Positions 1 to 8,556 are shown, counted from the stretch's first letter. The stretch: 64,000 nt of DNA from Brevibacillus_H sp041920465 (GCA_041920465.1 JBHGXW010000017.1:27575-91574); one strand, 5' to 3'. Translations and numbers: made by a program. The notes: generated from the letters alone by a model not told the origin.

Positions 1-483
1 TAAATATTGGTTCACGATGGATTCCAGCGTACGCCCCCGCTCTTCCATGTCACGGCGGATGCGTCTGACGATTCGTACATCTGCGTCGGTATCAACGAAA
101 ACCTTGATGTCCATCATGTCGCGGATTCGTTGATCCTCCAAGATGAGCATGCCTTCCAGGATGATAACGTTTTTGGGTTCCACCAGGATCCGCTCGCTGG
201 AACGATTGTGTATCTTGAAATCGTAGACGGGCTTGTAGATGGAGCGTCCACTCATCAGCTCCTGCAAATGAAACAGAAGCAAATCGTTATCGAAGGCAAA
301 CGGATGATCGTAGTTGGTAAGCACGCGCTCTTCCATACTTAAATGACTTTGATCCTTATAGTAGGAATCCTGTTCGATCATAATCACACTCTCGTCTTGG
401 AACTGACGATATAATTCTCTTGCTACAGTGGTTTTGCCGGAACCGCTTCCGCCGGCTACCCCAATCAAAACGGGGTGACCCAT
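1..483 (-). CDS. udk: Uridine kinase, partial (C-terminus outside window)
   Basis: Phosphorylates uridine and cytidine to UMP and CMP in pyrimidine salvage, in the cytoplasm. The first 161 residues are present; the rest lies beyond the left edge. A P-loop (GGSGSGKTT) lies at residues 11-19, in the usual N-terminal place, and the family's downstream motifs (YDHPFAFD, LEGMLIL) follow. The ATG at 483 is preceded by a strong GGAAGGAG site that lies in the end of the upstream U32 gene, only 3 nt away, so the two are probably cotranscribed. The order mltG-yrrM-yrrN-yrrO-udk matches B. subtilis, where greA follows udk. Confidence 0.95.
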   Translation of the reverse strand, partial: MGHPVLIGVAGGSGSGKTTVARELYRQFQDESVIMIEQDSYYKDQSHLSMEERVLTNYDHPFAFDNDLLLFHLQELMSGRSIYKPVYDFKIHNRSSERILVEPKNVIILEGMLILEDQRIRDMMDIKVFVDTDADVRIVRRIRRDMEERGRTLESIVNQYL

Positions 484-486
484 GAC

Positions 487-1761
487 CTAAATCTCCTTCC
501 TCATCATGTCGTAAGCTCGTACAGGCTTATCGACCTTCACCTTTACTAATTGCATGGCATGCCGGGCCGCATCCAATTCGTTTCCTTCCTCATCCCAAAT
601 CTTTTCGATGGTTTGTTGGAAGAACGTTTCCGGACCAAAGAACTCAACTTTGGCCCCCGGTTTGAAGTAGTTGCGTTGTTGAATGGTTGCCATGCCCGAT
701 GCCTGATCGTAGTCTACCACAAGTCCGGCAAATTCGTAAGGTACCGGATTGTCGGGAACGCCGAAGATTTGCTCTTCTGTACTTGGATTGCCATAAAAGA
801 ATCCGGTAGACAAGGTACGCGGAGCCGCTTTGTACACTTCGTCAATCCACTCCTGTTTCACCTTGAAGTTTGCCGGATCTTTGAAATAATCATCAATGGC
901 CATCCGGTACGCACGGGAAACCGTTGCCACGTAGTGGATCGATTTCATGCGCCCTTCGATTTTCAGCGAATCGACGCCCGCTTCAATCATGTCTGCAATA
1001 TACGGCAGCATGCTCAGGTCCTTCGGCGACATCGTATACTGCTCTTCCCCTTCGGCAAACAGCGCTTTGGCACGCGCCTCATTCGCTTCAAAGTCAAAGC
1101 CGTCCTCAAACAAATCATACTTCCAACGGCAAGACTGCGCACAGCCCCCGCGGTTGGAATCGCGCATGGCCATGTGGTTGGACAATACGCAGCGGCCGGA
1201 ATAGGCAATACACATCGCACCGTGAATAAACGCTTCGATTTCTACGTCCACTTTTTCCTTTATTTCGCGAATTTCACGCATCGATACCTCACGCGCCAGG
1301 ACGACACGGGAAATGCCTTCTTCCTTCCAGAACTTGACGGACTTCCAGTTGGTGGTGGAAGCTTGCGTGCTCAAATGAACTTCCAGGTTAGGCGCAGCCT
1401 TCTTGCACGCTTGAATCAACGCAGGGTCGGCAACGATCACCGCATCAATCCCGATGCTGTACAGCTCCTGAAAGAATTCGCGCATGCCGCCCAAATCCTC
1501 GTTGTGGGCAATGATGTTGGCCGCTACGAAGACCTTGGCGCCGCGTTCATGGGCAAATTTCACGCCTTCCCGCATCTCGTCATAGCTGAAGTTATCGGCA
1601 TTTGCCCTGAGGCTGTACGCCTGGCCGCCGATGTATACGGCATCAGCACCGTAGCGGATAGCAAACTGCAGTTTTTCCAAGCTGCCGGCCGGAGCAAGCA
1701 ATTCCGGTTTTTTCAAAATTGGTTTTTCACCTGTTGGTTTTGGAGTCAATATCGTTGACAT
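487..1761 (-). CDS. trhP2: U32 family tRNA 5-hydroxyuridine hydroxylase subunit (TrhP2/YrrO-like)
   Basis: Peptidase-U32-family protein of 424 residues. Family knowledge: the TrhP proteins use prephenate-dependent chemistry to make 5-hydroxyuridine at wobble position 34 of tRNA. The U32 signature is intact around residues 177-194 (EAFIHGAMC then SGRCVLS). Cys184, Cys191, Cys207 and Cys211 form the expected iron-sulfur cysteine set. I chose the ATG at 1761 because GAGGTGA lies about 8 nt before it; a GTG at 1770 is possible but overlaps that site. It lies between its paralogue (upstream) and udk (downstream). The function is inferred from homology and gene order. Confidence 0.9.
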   Translation of the reverse strand: MSTILTPKPTGEKPILKKPELLAPAGSLEKLQFAIRYGADAVYIGGQAYSLRANADNFSYDEMREGVKFAHERGAKVFVAANIIAHNEDLGGMREFFQELYSIGIDAVIVADPALIQACKKAAPNLEVHLSTQASTTNWKSVKFWKEEGISRVVLAREVSMREIREIKEKVDVEIEAFIHGAMCIAYSGRCVLSNHMAMRDSNRGGCAQSCRWKYDLFEDGFDFEANEARAKALFAEGEEQYTMSPKDLSMLPYIADMIEAGVDSLKIEGRMKSIHYVATVSRAYRMAIDDYFKDPANFKVKQEWIDEVYKAAPRTLSTGFFYGNPSTEEQIFGVPDNPVPYEFAGLVVDYDQASGMATIQQRNYFKPGAKVEFFGPETFFQQTIEKIWDEEGNELDAARHAMQLVKVKVDKPVRAYDMMRKEI

Positions 1762-1791
1762 CACATTCACCTCACTTCTAAAGATGTTAGA

Positions 1792-2742
1792 TTATGATGT
1801 TTGGTACGGAATCGGCGGTTTGTAGTAAAAGCCGGTATTAAGCGGACGGTTCGGCGGTTGGATGGCTTCAATCTTTTCCAGGAACGAGGCAGCCTGGTCC
1901 CGATAAGCTTCCACATCGCTCAGGCAAAGATCAACCGCCTGGCGGTACAGCTTGGTGACGGCTACAGTATATTCGACGCTTTTCATCAGGCCCTCTATTT
2001 TGAGGCTGTCAATTCCGCCGCGGATGAAGTCTTCCAAACCGTCTATCATGCAAATATCTTCGGCGCTCATCACATGGGTGCCATGGCGATCCTCATAGAT
2101 CGGATAGCTGATGGTTTGCCGCTTTTCTTCCTTGATAAACATGTTGCGCTCCATTCCTGTGTTCTCCTGTTCCAAATCTCTGCCCTGGTAACCGAAATAA
2201 GCCGACACCAAATCGCGCTTGGAATGGAAAATACAGGTTGCACCGTGTACCTGTGCCTGGATCTCAATCGGGGAGTTCTCACGGTTTTCAATTGTTTCGT
2301 CAATTGTCAGTTCGCGAGCCAAGATTGCGCGGGAAGCCCCCTTGGATGCCCAATAGCTGATTGTATCAAAATTGGTGGAGAGCATCTCCATGCTCCAATG
2401 GAGTTTCAAATTGGGCGTAACCTCTTTGGCCGTCATCAGCACGGAAGGATCGCCAAAAACGATCGCATCAGCACCGATCTGTTCCAAATGGCGAAGGTAG
2501 TCCTCCAAACCTTCCAATGCTTCATTGTGCAGCAAAGCGTTGACGTTCACATACACTTTGGCGCTGCGTTCATGAGCAATCTTCACAGCTTGATCAATCT
2601 CATCTATGGTAAAATCACCGGCGTTTCTTAGCCCGTAACGGGATTCACCGATACTAAGCGCATCGGCTCCTGCTTCCAGTAACGGAATGACACTCGCCAA
2701 GCTTTTCGCTGAAACCAACAGCTCAGGCTTTTTCACGTACAT
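1792..2742 (-). CDS. trhP1: U32 family tRNA hydroxylation protein (TrhP1/YrrN-like)
   Basis: Shorter U32 paralogue of 316 residues, expected to act with the next gene in tRNA wobble-uridine hydroxylation. The N-terminal barrel is clear (KKPELLVSAKSL, GADALSIGESRYG). At the U32 signature only the first cysteine remains (HGATC, Cys170); the position of the second is occupied by HSKRD, so the canonical four-Cys set of the partner is not present. The ATG at 2742 is preceded by AAAGG and overlaps the 3' end of trmR by 20 nt, so the genes are translationally linked. Longer reading frames upstream run through trmR and have no ribosome site. Confidence 0.88.
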   Translation of the reverse strand: MYVKKPELLVSAKSLASVIPLLEAGADALSIGESRYGLRNAGDFTIDEIDQAVKIAHERSAKVYVNVNALLHNEALEGLEDYLRHLEQIGADAIVFGDPSVLMTAKEVTPNLKLHWSMEMLSTNFDTISYWASKGASRAILARELTIDETIENRENSPIEIQAQVHGATCIFHSKRDLVSAYFGYQGRDLEQENTGMERNMFIKEEKRQTISYPIYEDRHGTHVMSAEDICMIDGLEDFIRGGIDSLKIEGLMKSVEYTVAVTKLYRQAVDLCLSDVEAYRDQAASFLEKIEAIQPPNRPLNTGFYYKPPIPYQTS

Positions 2743-3385
2743 CCGATCCTTTCTCTCTCTTGATACTGACGGCAATCCCATCGCCAATCGGCACAAAAGC
2801 CGTTTCCAATGACGGATGGCCCACAAGGTATTGGTTAAAAAGATGAATCTTTTCGACAAGCGGCCGCTGCCGTTTCGTCGCTTCCTCCGGATTGGCGACG
2901 AGACCGCGGAACAAAACGTTGTCGCTGATCACCAGTCCGCCTTCCCTCACCAGCGGCAGATACAGATTCAAAAACGTCTGATACTGCCCTTTGGCGGCGT
3001 CTATAAACAGGCAGTCAAACTCATATCCGTCCGGCAAACCTTGTGTCGCATCGCCTTCGATTAATTCAATTCGCTCTGTCAAATTGGCTTCAGCGAAGTT
3101 TGCGCGGGCCCGTGAAATCCGGCTCTCGTCCATCTCCATCGTGACGATTTGGGCCTCTGGTGCCGCTTCAGCCAGCCAGATTGTTGAATAACCAATGGCC
3201 GTCCCGATTTCCAGAATCCGTTTCGGCTGATGCGTAAGCAAAAGGAGCCGAATCAGCTGGGCGCTAGGCAGCTGCACAATGGGAATTCCCTCCGCATACG
3301 CTTCTTGTTCAAGGCGCGTGAGAAGGGACGAACGCTCCGGTATTAAAGTTTGAAGGTATGATTCAATAAGTGGATTCGTAATCAT
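2723..3385 (-). CDS. trmR: tRNA 5-hydroxyuridine methyltransferase (TrmR/YrrM-like O-methyltransferase)
   Basis: Class I SAM-dependent O-methyltransferase of the catechol O-methyltransferase-like family, 220 residues. In B. subtilis the orthologue methylates ho5U34 to 5-methoxyuridine, the step after the U32 proteins. Visible features are the SAM-binding segment ILEIGTAIGYST at about residues 56-67, the acidic FIDAAKGQY motif and the downstream DNVLFRG metal/substrate motif. GGGGAG lies 8 nt before the ATG. The position directly upstream of the two U32 genes strongly supports the tRNA role over a catechol or caffeoyl-CoA substrate. Confidence 0.88.
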   Translation of the reverse strand: MITNPLIESYLQTLIPERSSLLTRLEQEAYAEGIPIVQLPSAQLIRLLLLTHQPKRILEIGTAIGYSTIWLAEAAPEAQIVTMEMDESRISRARANFAEANLTERIELIEGDATQGLPDGYEFDCLFIDAAKGQYQTFLNLYLPLVREGGLVISDNVLFRGLVANPEEATKRQRPLVEKIHLFNQYLVGHPSLETAFVPIGDGIAVSIKREKGSDVREKA

Positions 3386-3408
3386 TCGCTATGCTCCCCG
3401 CTGAGAAA

Positions 3409-3466
3409 ACCCACCGGGCTATAACTAACGTTGCGCCCGGCGGGGCCCCCAACTTATAAAATCTTA
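3409..3466. repeat. GC-rich structured intergenic repeat, copy A
   Basis: Contains a hairpin (CCGGGC / GCCCGG) with the loop ATAACTAACGT, followed by CGGGGCCCCC and AACTTATAAA. The right half recurs at 3621-3650 with about two mismatches in 28 nt; the left half recurs at 5466-5506 with about seven mismatches in 41 nt. It lies in the 342-nt gap between mltG and trmR. I see no gene in this gap. Confidence 0.6.
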
Positions 3467-3620
3467 TCCGCTAAGAACCCCTGTCCGACCCAAGCTATCG
3501 CTACGCCGCACAGAACGTGCCAGTGTCGACAAGCGCCATACAGGACGTATCAGTGTCAGCCATGCAGCAGGACGCTGCGTTTTGGCTGACCCTAAGGACG
3601 AGGCGGTGTTAGTCGACCGT

Positions 3621-3650
3621 CGGGCGGGGCCCCGAACTTATAAATTCTTA
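3621..3650. repeat. GC-rich structured intergenic repeat, copy B (right half)
   Basis: Near-identical to the right half of the copy at 3436-3466 (GGCGGGGCCCC, then AACTTATAAA and TTCTTA). Between the copies lie an imperfect direct repeat of about 26 nt (CAGTGTCGAC, CAGTGTCAGC) and a hairpin at about 3557-3592 (GTCAGCC / GGCTGAC). Confidence 0.55.
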
Positions 3651-3727
3651 ATCTCCAAGATAACCGATATATTATATCATATTTCTAATATGAAAACATT
3701 GTTTTTAGCTTAAGTCGAGTGGTTTTC

Positions 3728-4837
3728 TCAATTTTTCCGGCTTTTTGCATCTTGCGCCAAGTGTTCTTCCAACGTTTTGGAGAAGTAGTGTTCATATGAT
3801 CCGTCCTTCTTGGTTACATAAAAGAAGTATTCATGCTTGGCCGGCTCAACCACCGCGGCAATCGAGGCTCTCCCCGGATTGGCAATCGGGCCAGGCGGCA
3901 ACCCGCGATGCAGATAAGTATTGTACGGACTTTCTATTTTCAAATCGTTGTAGGTGATGCGATCCCGTTGCGTGCCCAGCACATATTGAATCGTCGCATC
4001 CGCCTGAAGCATCCAATCGTTCTGCAGGCGGTTGTATAATACTCCTGCTACAATAGGCCGTTCCTTATCAACAGTTACTTCCCGTTCTACAATGGAAGCG
4101 AGAATGATGGCATCATCCAGCGAGATTTTGCGCTTGGCAAGCTCCGCGATCCACTCCGGCTTAATTTCTTTTTGGAATTGGGAAAGCATCTTGGCGATAA
4201 TCTCATGCGCACTTGCGCCTTTTTTCACTTCATATGTTTCCGGGAACAAATACCCCTCTAGGCGATATTTTCGCCCTTCTTTGGGTTTGATAGACGAAAC
4301 AAAGGCAAATTCAGAAAAGTTCCCCTGGTTTACCTCACGCAAAAAAGCTGTTTTATCCACGATCCCCTTCCCAGCCAGGGAAGCAGCAATCTGCTCTACA
4401 TTCCAGCCCTCGGGAATCGTGAATTTCACTGTATCCGCCACCACATCGCCGTCTGCCATGCTCTTCACCAGCTGCGAGACAGGTTGTCCCACATGGAAAC
4501 GATAATTCCCCGCTTGCAGGCGATTGCCAACATTTTTTATTTTGACATAAAGACTGAAGATATCAGCGTCCTTGATAAGTCCTTCCTTCTCCAGAATCTG
4601 TCCAATCTCCCACACAGACGACCCGGATGGAATGTTAATGGTTTTTTCCGCATTGCCGTTCGCCGCAGGGGGCTTAAGCTTATCGTATACATAGAATCCG
4701 GCGGCGGCTGTGCAAAGCACGATCAGCAGTAAGCCCCTCAAGAACAAGCGTGCCGCTCGATTTCTTCGCTTTTGATTGTTTACTCCGATTGGGGTGTTTT
4801 TCCCTTGGTTTCCCCGTTCTTTTTTTATCTGATTCAA
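3728..4837 (-). CDS. mltG: Endolytic murein transglycosylase MltG (YceG/YrrL)
   Basis: Single-pass membrane lytic transglycosylase that cleaves nascent glycan strands during peptidoglycan synthesis. A basic N-terminus is followed by one transmembrane helix, a LysM-like region, then the YceG catalytic domain with LEGYLFPETY and the conserved SIVERE segment that carries the catalytic glutamate. I prefer a TTG start at 4837 (369 residues): AGGAGG lies 7 nt before it, and a TATAAT box at 4870-4875 would put the transcription start on top of the alternative ATG at 4861. A 342-nt gap separates it from trmR. Confidence 0.92.
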   Translation of the reverse strand: MNQIKKERGNQGKNTPIGVNNQKRRNRAARLFLRGLLLIVLCTAAAGFYVYDKLKPPAANGNAEKTINIPSGSSVWEIGQILEKEGLIKDADIFSLYVKIKNVGNRLQAGNYRFHVGQPVSQLVKSMADGDVVADTVKFTIPEGWNVEQIAASLAGKGIVDKTAFLREVNQGNFSEFAFVSSIKPKEGRKYRLEGYLFPETYEVKKGASAHEIIAKMLSQFQKEIKPEWIAELAKRKISLDDAIILASIVEREVTVDKERPIVAGVLYNRLQNDWMLQADATIQYVLGTQRDRITYNDLKIESPYNTYLHRGLPPGPIANPGRASIAAVVEPAKHEYFFYVTKKDGSYEHYFSKTLEEHLAQDAKSRKN

Positions 4838-4869
4838 AGATAAACCTCCTCTTCCCAACATCGCTTCCC

Positions 4870-4898
4870 ATTATACCGAAGATTAGTTCTGGTTGCAT
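4870..4898 (-). promoter_or_regulatory. Candidate sigma-A promoter of mltG
   Basis: Reading the minus strand, a perfect TATAAT at 4875-4870 is preceded after 17 nt by a weak -35 (ATGCAA). It would start transcription close to 4862, which supports the downstream TTG start for mltG. Confidence 0.4.
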
Positions 4899-4913
4899 CT
4901 CTAAAGGGGAAAG

Positions 4914-4945
4914 GAAAAAACCCTTCGGGACGCTCCGAAGGGTTT
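4914..4945 (-). terminator. Rho-independent terminator of the 76-residue gene
   Basis: Stem AAACCCTTCGG / CCGAAGGGTTT with a 6-nt loop; on the minus strand it ends in a T run. It follows the stop codon at 5000 by about 55 nt. Confidence 0.85.
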
Positions 4946-4999
4946 AACGAAGGCGTATAGCCAGTCTATTTCAAGATCGGGGAATTTCTAAAATGTGAA

Positions 5000-5230
5000 T
5001 TAGTAACCGTACACAAACGCTTCATCATCAAACCATTTGACGCGGACGGTTTCATCTGCAAATGTAATTTCCTGATTTCCGATTTTGAGACAATTACCTT
5101 CTCTCTCACACACTTCGAACTCATGGAACGGGACGGATTCAATCATTTTCACGTCGCCTGAAGCAAACACGACAACGACTGTACCCAATTCTACTCCTTC
5201 AATCGCTTCCCGTTCTAATACCATGTTCAT
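5000..5230 (-). CDS. Small acidic protein of unknown function
   Basis: 76 residues, acidic, no membrane segment or signal peptide; predicted mostly beta. I do not recognise the family. It is a convincing gene because AAGGAG lies 9 nt before the ATG, codon use resembles the neighbours and it has its own terminator. Notable is the segment FHEFEVCEREGNCLKIGNQE with two cysteines. It does not resemble the DUF1292 protein that lies near mltG in B. subtilis. Confidence 0.7.
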   Translation of the reverse strand: MNMVLEREAIEGVELGTVVVVFASGDVKMIESVPFHEFEVCEREGNCLKIGNQEITFADETVRVKWFDDEAFVYGY

Positions 5231-5410
5231 GGATGGTCATCTCCTTGATTCTTATAAAAAATTACTTACACCTCTATTCTATAGGAAAGATGTTTGGCTA
5301 AGACCATTGATTTATGAATAAACGGTTAAAAAATAAGAAAAACGTTGTCCTTTCTTGCCTCCGTTACAGCTTGCGCAGTTGTACTCAAGTCCGGCTTCTC
5401 TCATCGTCAG

Positions 5411-5465
5411 GAAGTGGTCAAAACCGCAGCATCGGCCTTCGTATCGCTGCTTGACCACTTTTTTT
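5411..5465 (+). terminator. Terminator-like hairpin without an upstream gene
   Basis: Stem GAAGTGGTCAA / TTGACCACTT with an inner GCAGC/GCTGC stem, then seven T. No plus-strand gene ends here, so it is part of a hairpin-rich 500-nt non-coding stretch (5231-5730) that I could not assign to a gene. Confidence 0.45.
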
Positions 5466-5510
5466 ACCCACCCGGCCATAACTTACGTGGCGCCGGTCGG
5501 GGCCCTTTTT
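5466..5510. repeat. GC-rich structured intergenic repeat, copy C
   Basis: Matches 3409-3449: the hairpin arms are CCGGC / GCCGG around the loop ATAACTTACGT, then CGGGGCCC. A perfect palindrome (CGGCTTAAGC-TAC-GCTTAAGCCG) and another GGGGCCCC follow at about 5536-5568. Confidence 0.55.
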
Positions 5511-5644
5511 CTCCTGACGATTTTTGCCCTCTCGGCTTAAGCTACGCTTAAGCCGAGCGGGGCCCCAGTGAGCGCCTGGGCTTGCGCTGTAAGAGTCGCT
5601 GAGAAATGGACAATCGTTTTTCTCCACTGGCTACGCAAATGGAA

Positions 5645-5688
5645 AGAAAGTTTAACCACTTTTATAATTTAAAGTGGTTAAACTTTCT
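5645..5688. repeat. Perfect 18-bp inverted repeat (copy 1 of 2), possible terminator
   Basis: Arms AGAAAGTTTAACCACTTT and its exact complement flank an 8-nt AT loop. The same palindrome with one mismatch occurs at 48868-48909. It lies about 40 nt downstream of the SIMPL-domain gene's stop and could terminate it. Confidence 0.7.
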
Positions 5689-5730
5689 ACCCTGAAAGCG
5701 GATTGATCCATGTAAAGAATACGCTGCAAC

Positions 5731-6468
5731 TTAAAATTCATAAACAACGTTCACTCTTGCTTCAACTTTCAACTGTCCGGCAGAAATTTCCGTACGTGGA
5801 GCAGACGGTGCTTCCGCTGCAGATTTGTACATAAACTCTCTCATCAAGACGGGAGGATTGTATGCTCCAGCTTGGTTCATCATGATGACTCCCTTAATCT
5901 TTACGCCGGCCGCCTGTGCCATCGCTTCCGCTTTCGCTTTTGCATCGGCAATGGCAAGCTGCAGAGCTTTTCGCTCATACTCCGCCATTTTTTCACTGCC
6001 AAACTGGATTTGGTCAACCCGATTCACCCCTGCCGCCGACAGCTGGTCCAAAAGATCGCCGATTTGATCCAGTTGGCGGTAAGTGATGCGGATCATATTC
6101 TGCACCAAATATCCTGTCAATTGCTGTCCCTGTTTGTCGCTATAGGTATATTGGGGATACGTATTGAACTGGACAGTCTGTACGTCTTGATCTTTTATGC
6201 CTGCCTTTTGGATCGCCGCTTTCACCGCTTGGAACGTTTTGGCGTTGGCACTGTGAGCTTCTGCTGCCGTTTTTGCTCGCGTCTCAACCCCCAACTGGAT
6301 GTAGGCCACATCCGGTGTGACATTCAAACTTCCCTGTCCGGTTACTGAGATTACCTTCTTAGATTCAGCCGCATATACCAGGGAGTGCTTCATCGGCATG
6401 AAGCCTGTTGCTCCTGCCATCAACAGAGACGCAAGAACGGCTGCCAGTATCCATTTCCATTTTTTCAT
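5731..6468 (-). CDS. Secreted SIMPL-domain (DUF541) protein
   Basis: 245-residue exported protein of the YggE/SIMPL family, which lacks a firmly known biochemical role and is linked to oxidative stress in some bacteria. A signal peptide is clear: a basic start, a hydrophobic run and an AYA/AAESK-type cleavage region near residue 35. The SIMPL core follows, with ISVTGQGSLNVTPDVAYIQLGV at its start, then KALQLAIADAKAKAEAMAQAAG and a C-terminal strand EARVNVVYEF typical of the family. AGAGGAT lies about 11 nt before the ATG. It is monocistronic, with an inverted repeat after it. Confidence 0.88.
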   Translation of the reverse strand: MKKWKWILAAVLASLLMAGATGFMPMKHSLVYAAESKKVISVTGQGSLNVTPDVAYIQLGVETRAKTAAEAHSANAKTFQAVKAAIQKAGIKDQDVQTVQFNTYPQYTYSDKQGQQLTGYLVQNMIRITYRQLDQIGDLLDQLSAAGVNRVDQIQFGSEKMAEYERKALQLAIADAKAKAEAMAQAAGVKIKGVIMMNQAGAYNPPVLMREFMYKSAAEAPSAPRTEISAGQLKVEARVNVVYEF

Positions 6469-6557
6469 AAGCTGTTCATCCTCTCTTTTCCTTCCTCCCG
6501 TTAGACGAGAGAGACAGGAAAACGTTTCTACGAGGATAGTATGTCACATTCGCAGAA

Positions 6558-6595
6558 GAAAAAAGCCATGCCTCCAATTATTTGGAGCATGACTC
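6558..6595 (-). terminator. Rho-independent terminator of the TPR gene
   Basis: On the minus strand: GTCATGC-TCCAAA / TTGGAGG-CATGGC stem, then TTTTTTC. It begins 12 nt after the stop codon of the TPR gene. Confidence 0.85.
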
Positions 6596-6606
6596 TTGTT
6601 GATGTT

Positions 6607-7554
6607 CTACCAAACCTTCCACCAAGGCTTCTTGTCGGCGTCGTGTTTCTCGTTGTCCTCTTTCTCTTGAACATGATCTTCCAGGAGTTCGGGCGGCAGT
6701 TGTTCCAGGAAACGGTTCACCACGTCCTTGTATTCTTTTCCCACATGCGGAAGCATCGCTTTGAGGACAGCAACAGCCCGCTGCTTCTGATCCGTGGCGA
6801 TCAATGCATTGGCGTAGTTAAAACCGACATACGGATATTCAAAAGTAGGTTTCCAGTACTGCTCGGCGAATTGAATCAGTTGGTAAACATACCCGGCTTG
6901 TCCCAGTTCGCCCGTTACATTCATGACCGTCACTTCATTTTGCCCGCTTTTTTCGATCGCTTCTTTAAATTTTTCCATGGCGAGGAGCAGGTTGCCTTCC
7001 TTCAGAGCAAGACGGCCCATGATCAACTGCGGACGCCACGCTCCCTCCTGCTGTCCGAAAATCTCCAGACGCTCCATTAATTCCTTCGTTTTGCCGTGCT
7101 CCACAAAATTGGCCACATACCAGTCCAGCCCGTTGTCTTGATTCGGATCTTTCACCAGCCCCGCTTCCAACAAACCGAATGCTTGCTCTTCATCACCTTC
7201 ATAGGCAAATATTTTGGCAAGATTGGTGTAGGCGTTACCAGAATTGGGATAGTTTTGGATCACATAAGCCAAAATCTTTTTGGCATCTTCAAAATTCTTC
7301 GCCTGCATGTGCACGATCGCCTGAAAAATCAGGGCCGGTTCAATCGGTCCGTACAATTCCAAGAGGCGATCCGCCGCTTTTGCCGCATCTTCGGTGAATT
7401 CTTTTTGCAGCAGATCCGAGGCAAATTGGCGAAGCATCTCTTTGTCGTTCCAGAACCTCTCCAAATTGTAAGAGATGATTTTCTCGCGGTACACTTCTCT
7501 GGGAAGCTCAACTCTTTGGCCGTGTTCATTGGTAAATTCAATAAAATCAGACAT
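6607..7554 (-). CDS. Tetratricopeptide-repeat protein
   Basis: 315 residues, no signal peptide. After a short beta N-terminus (FIEFTNEHGQRVELPREVYRE split as seen in cytoplasmic proteins) come helical TPR-like pairs, for example AIVHMQAKNFEDAKKIL and NLAKIFAYEGDEEQAFGLLE. The tail is very acidic then basic and ends KKPWWKVW. TPR proteins are protein-protein scaffolds; the partner cannot be told. GAGAGG lies 6 nt before the ATG. It may be cotranscribed with the 125-residue gene upstream (78-nt gap). Confidence 0.8.
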   Translation of the reverse strand: MSDFIEFTNEHGQRVELPREVYREKIISYNLERFWNDKEMLRQFASDLLQKEFTEDAAKAADRLLELYGPIEPALIFQAIVHMQAKNFEDAKKILAYVIQNYPNSGNAYTNLAKIFAYEGDEEQAFGLLEAGLVKDPNQDNGLDWYVANFVEHGKTKELMERLEIFGQQEGAWRPQLIMGRLALKEGNLLLAMEKFKEAIEKSGQNEVTVMNVTGELGQAGYVYQLIQFAEQYWKPTFEYPYVGFNYANALIATDQKQRAVAVLKAMLPHVGKEYKDVVNRFLEQLPPELLEDHVQEKEDNEKHDADKKPWWKVW

Positions 7555-7631
7555 AGGGGACCTCTCTTTCTTCCAAAGACTGCATGTCTATTCTTCCCAT
7601 ATTCGAGAAGTGCGGCGCAAATCCCTTCGTT

Positions 7632-8009
7632 TTATATCCATGCTTTGATGTTCACTTTGCGAATAAATTCCTCGGCCGACTCTTTGACGACACTGTCATT
7701 TCTCTCATCGTTCTCGTCCGTCATCCCCATCAATTGGCGAAAAAGCGCCTCGTTGCGCGTTGCCAAGGCGAAATCAAGCAGAGCCTCGCGTTGAATTTTT
7801 TCTGCCTCTTCTTCAAGCAGGCTTTCCTCTGTGGCGATGTCCGCCTCCACAATTTGAAAGTGTTTATCGATACGCGGTACACGAATGATCCATTCAAATG
7901 CACTGTCGGGATTTCGGTCGCGTCCAATGATGTACGCATGTTCTCCGATCGGCATGTTTTGCTCAAAGGAGTCGCCGATGATAATGACACGTTGCCCAAG
8001 TTTGAACAT
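7632..8009 (-). CDS. Conserved hypothetical protein, 125 residues
   Basis: Unknown function. The first 50 residues look like a small beta-barrel (FKLGQRVIIIGDS, GEHAYIIGRDRN, WIIRVPR); the rest is an acidic helix-rich tail (ESLLEEEAEKIQREALLDFA). I place the start at the ATG at 8009 because AAAGGAGG lies 9 nt before it; an in-frame TTG at 8018 would have no spacing. It is divergent from the DUF2621 gene and precedes the TPR gene. Confidence 0.7.
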   Translation of the reverse strand: MFKLGQRVIIIGDSFEQNMPIGEHAYIIGRDRNPDSAFEWIIRVPRIDKHFQIVEADIATEESLLEEEAEKIQREALLDFALATRNEALFRQLMGMTDENDERNDSVVKESAEEFIRKVNIKAWI

Positions 8010-8133
8010 GAATGCCAACCTCCTTTACGAAACACATTGTATACATATGATACTCACTAGAAACCTTGTTGGGAAGCAAAAAATCAGCTAAACTTCATTA
8101 CGAGGAAGATGTAGACGAGGTGAAGGTTAACCC

Positions 8134-8556
8134 ATGAGTTCATGGTTCTCTTTGTTTATCGTGTTTTGGACGTTTGTTTTGTTTGGGCTGCTTGCGATCG
8201 GCGGATACTTCATGTTTCGCAAGTTTCTGAAGTCGATGCCTAAGCAGGATGGCAAATCTGAGCTTGACTGGCAGGATCATTATATCAACTCGACCCGCTT
8301 TATGTGGACGGACGAAACGCTCGCTTTCCTCAATGAACTGGTTGAGCCTGTTCCGCAACTCTTTCGTGACGTAGCCCGCCGTTCCATCGCCGCGCGCATT
8401 GGGCAATTGGCCCTGGAGGAAAAGGCTGAGCGGATTACCCAAGATTTAATCATAAAAGGCTATATTCTAGCAACTCCGAAGCGGGACCATAAATGGCTGG
8501 TAGCCCACCTGAAAGAAAAAGAGATTGAACTTGCTCCCTACGAGCAATATTTGTGA
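8134..8556 (+). CDS. DUF2621 family membrane-anchored protein (YneK-like)
   Basis: 140 residues. One N-terminal transmembrane helix (residues about 5-27) is followed by a cytoplasmic domain containing DWQDHYINSTRFMWTDETLAFLNELVEPVP, quoted here in part as the family hallmark WTDETLAFLNELV. DUF2621 is widespread in Bacillales with no known function. A GAGGTGAAGG site precedes the ATG. It is convergent with the DUF502 gene. Confidence 0.78.
   Translation: MSSWFSLFIVFWTFVLFGLLAIGGYFMFRKFLKSMPKQDGKSELDWQDHYINSTRFMWTDETLAFLNELVEPVPQLFRDVARRSIAARIGQLALEEKAERITQDLIIKGYILATPKRDHKWLVAHLKEKEIELAPYEQYL

Noticed and set aside
550..1758. 402-residue frame on the plus strand
   Set aside because: It is exactly antisense to trhP2, has no ribosome site and no recognisable family.
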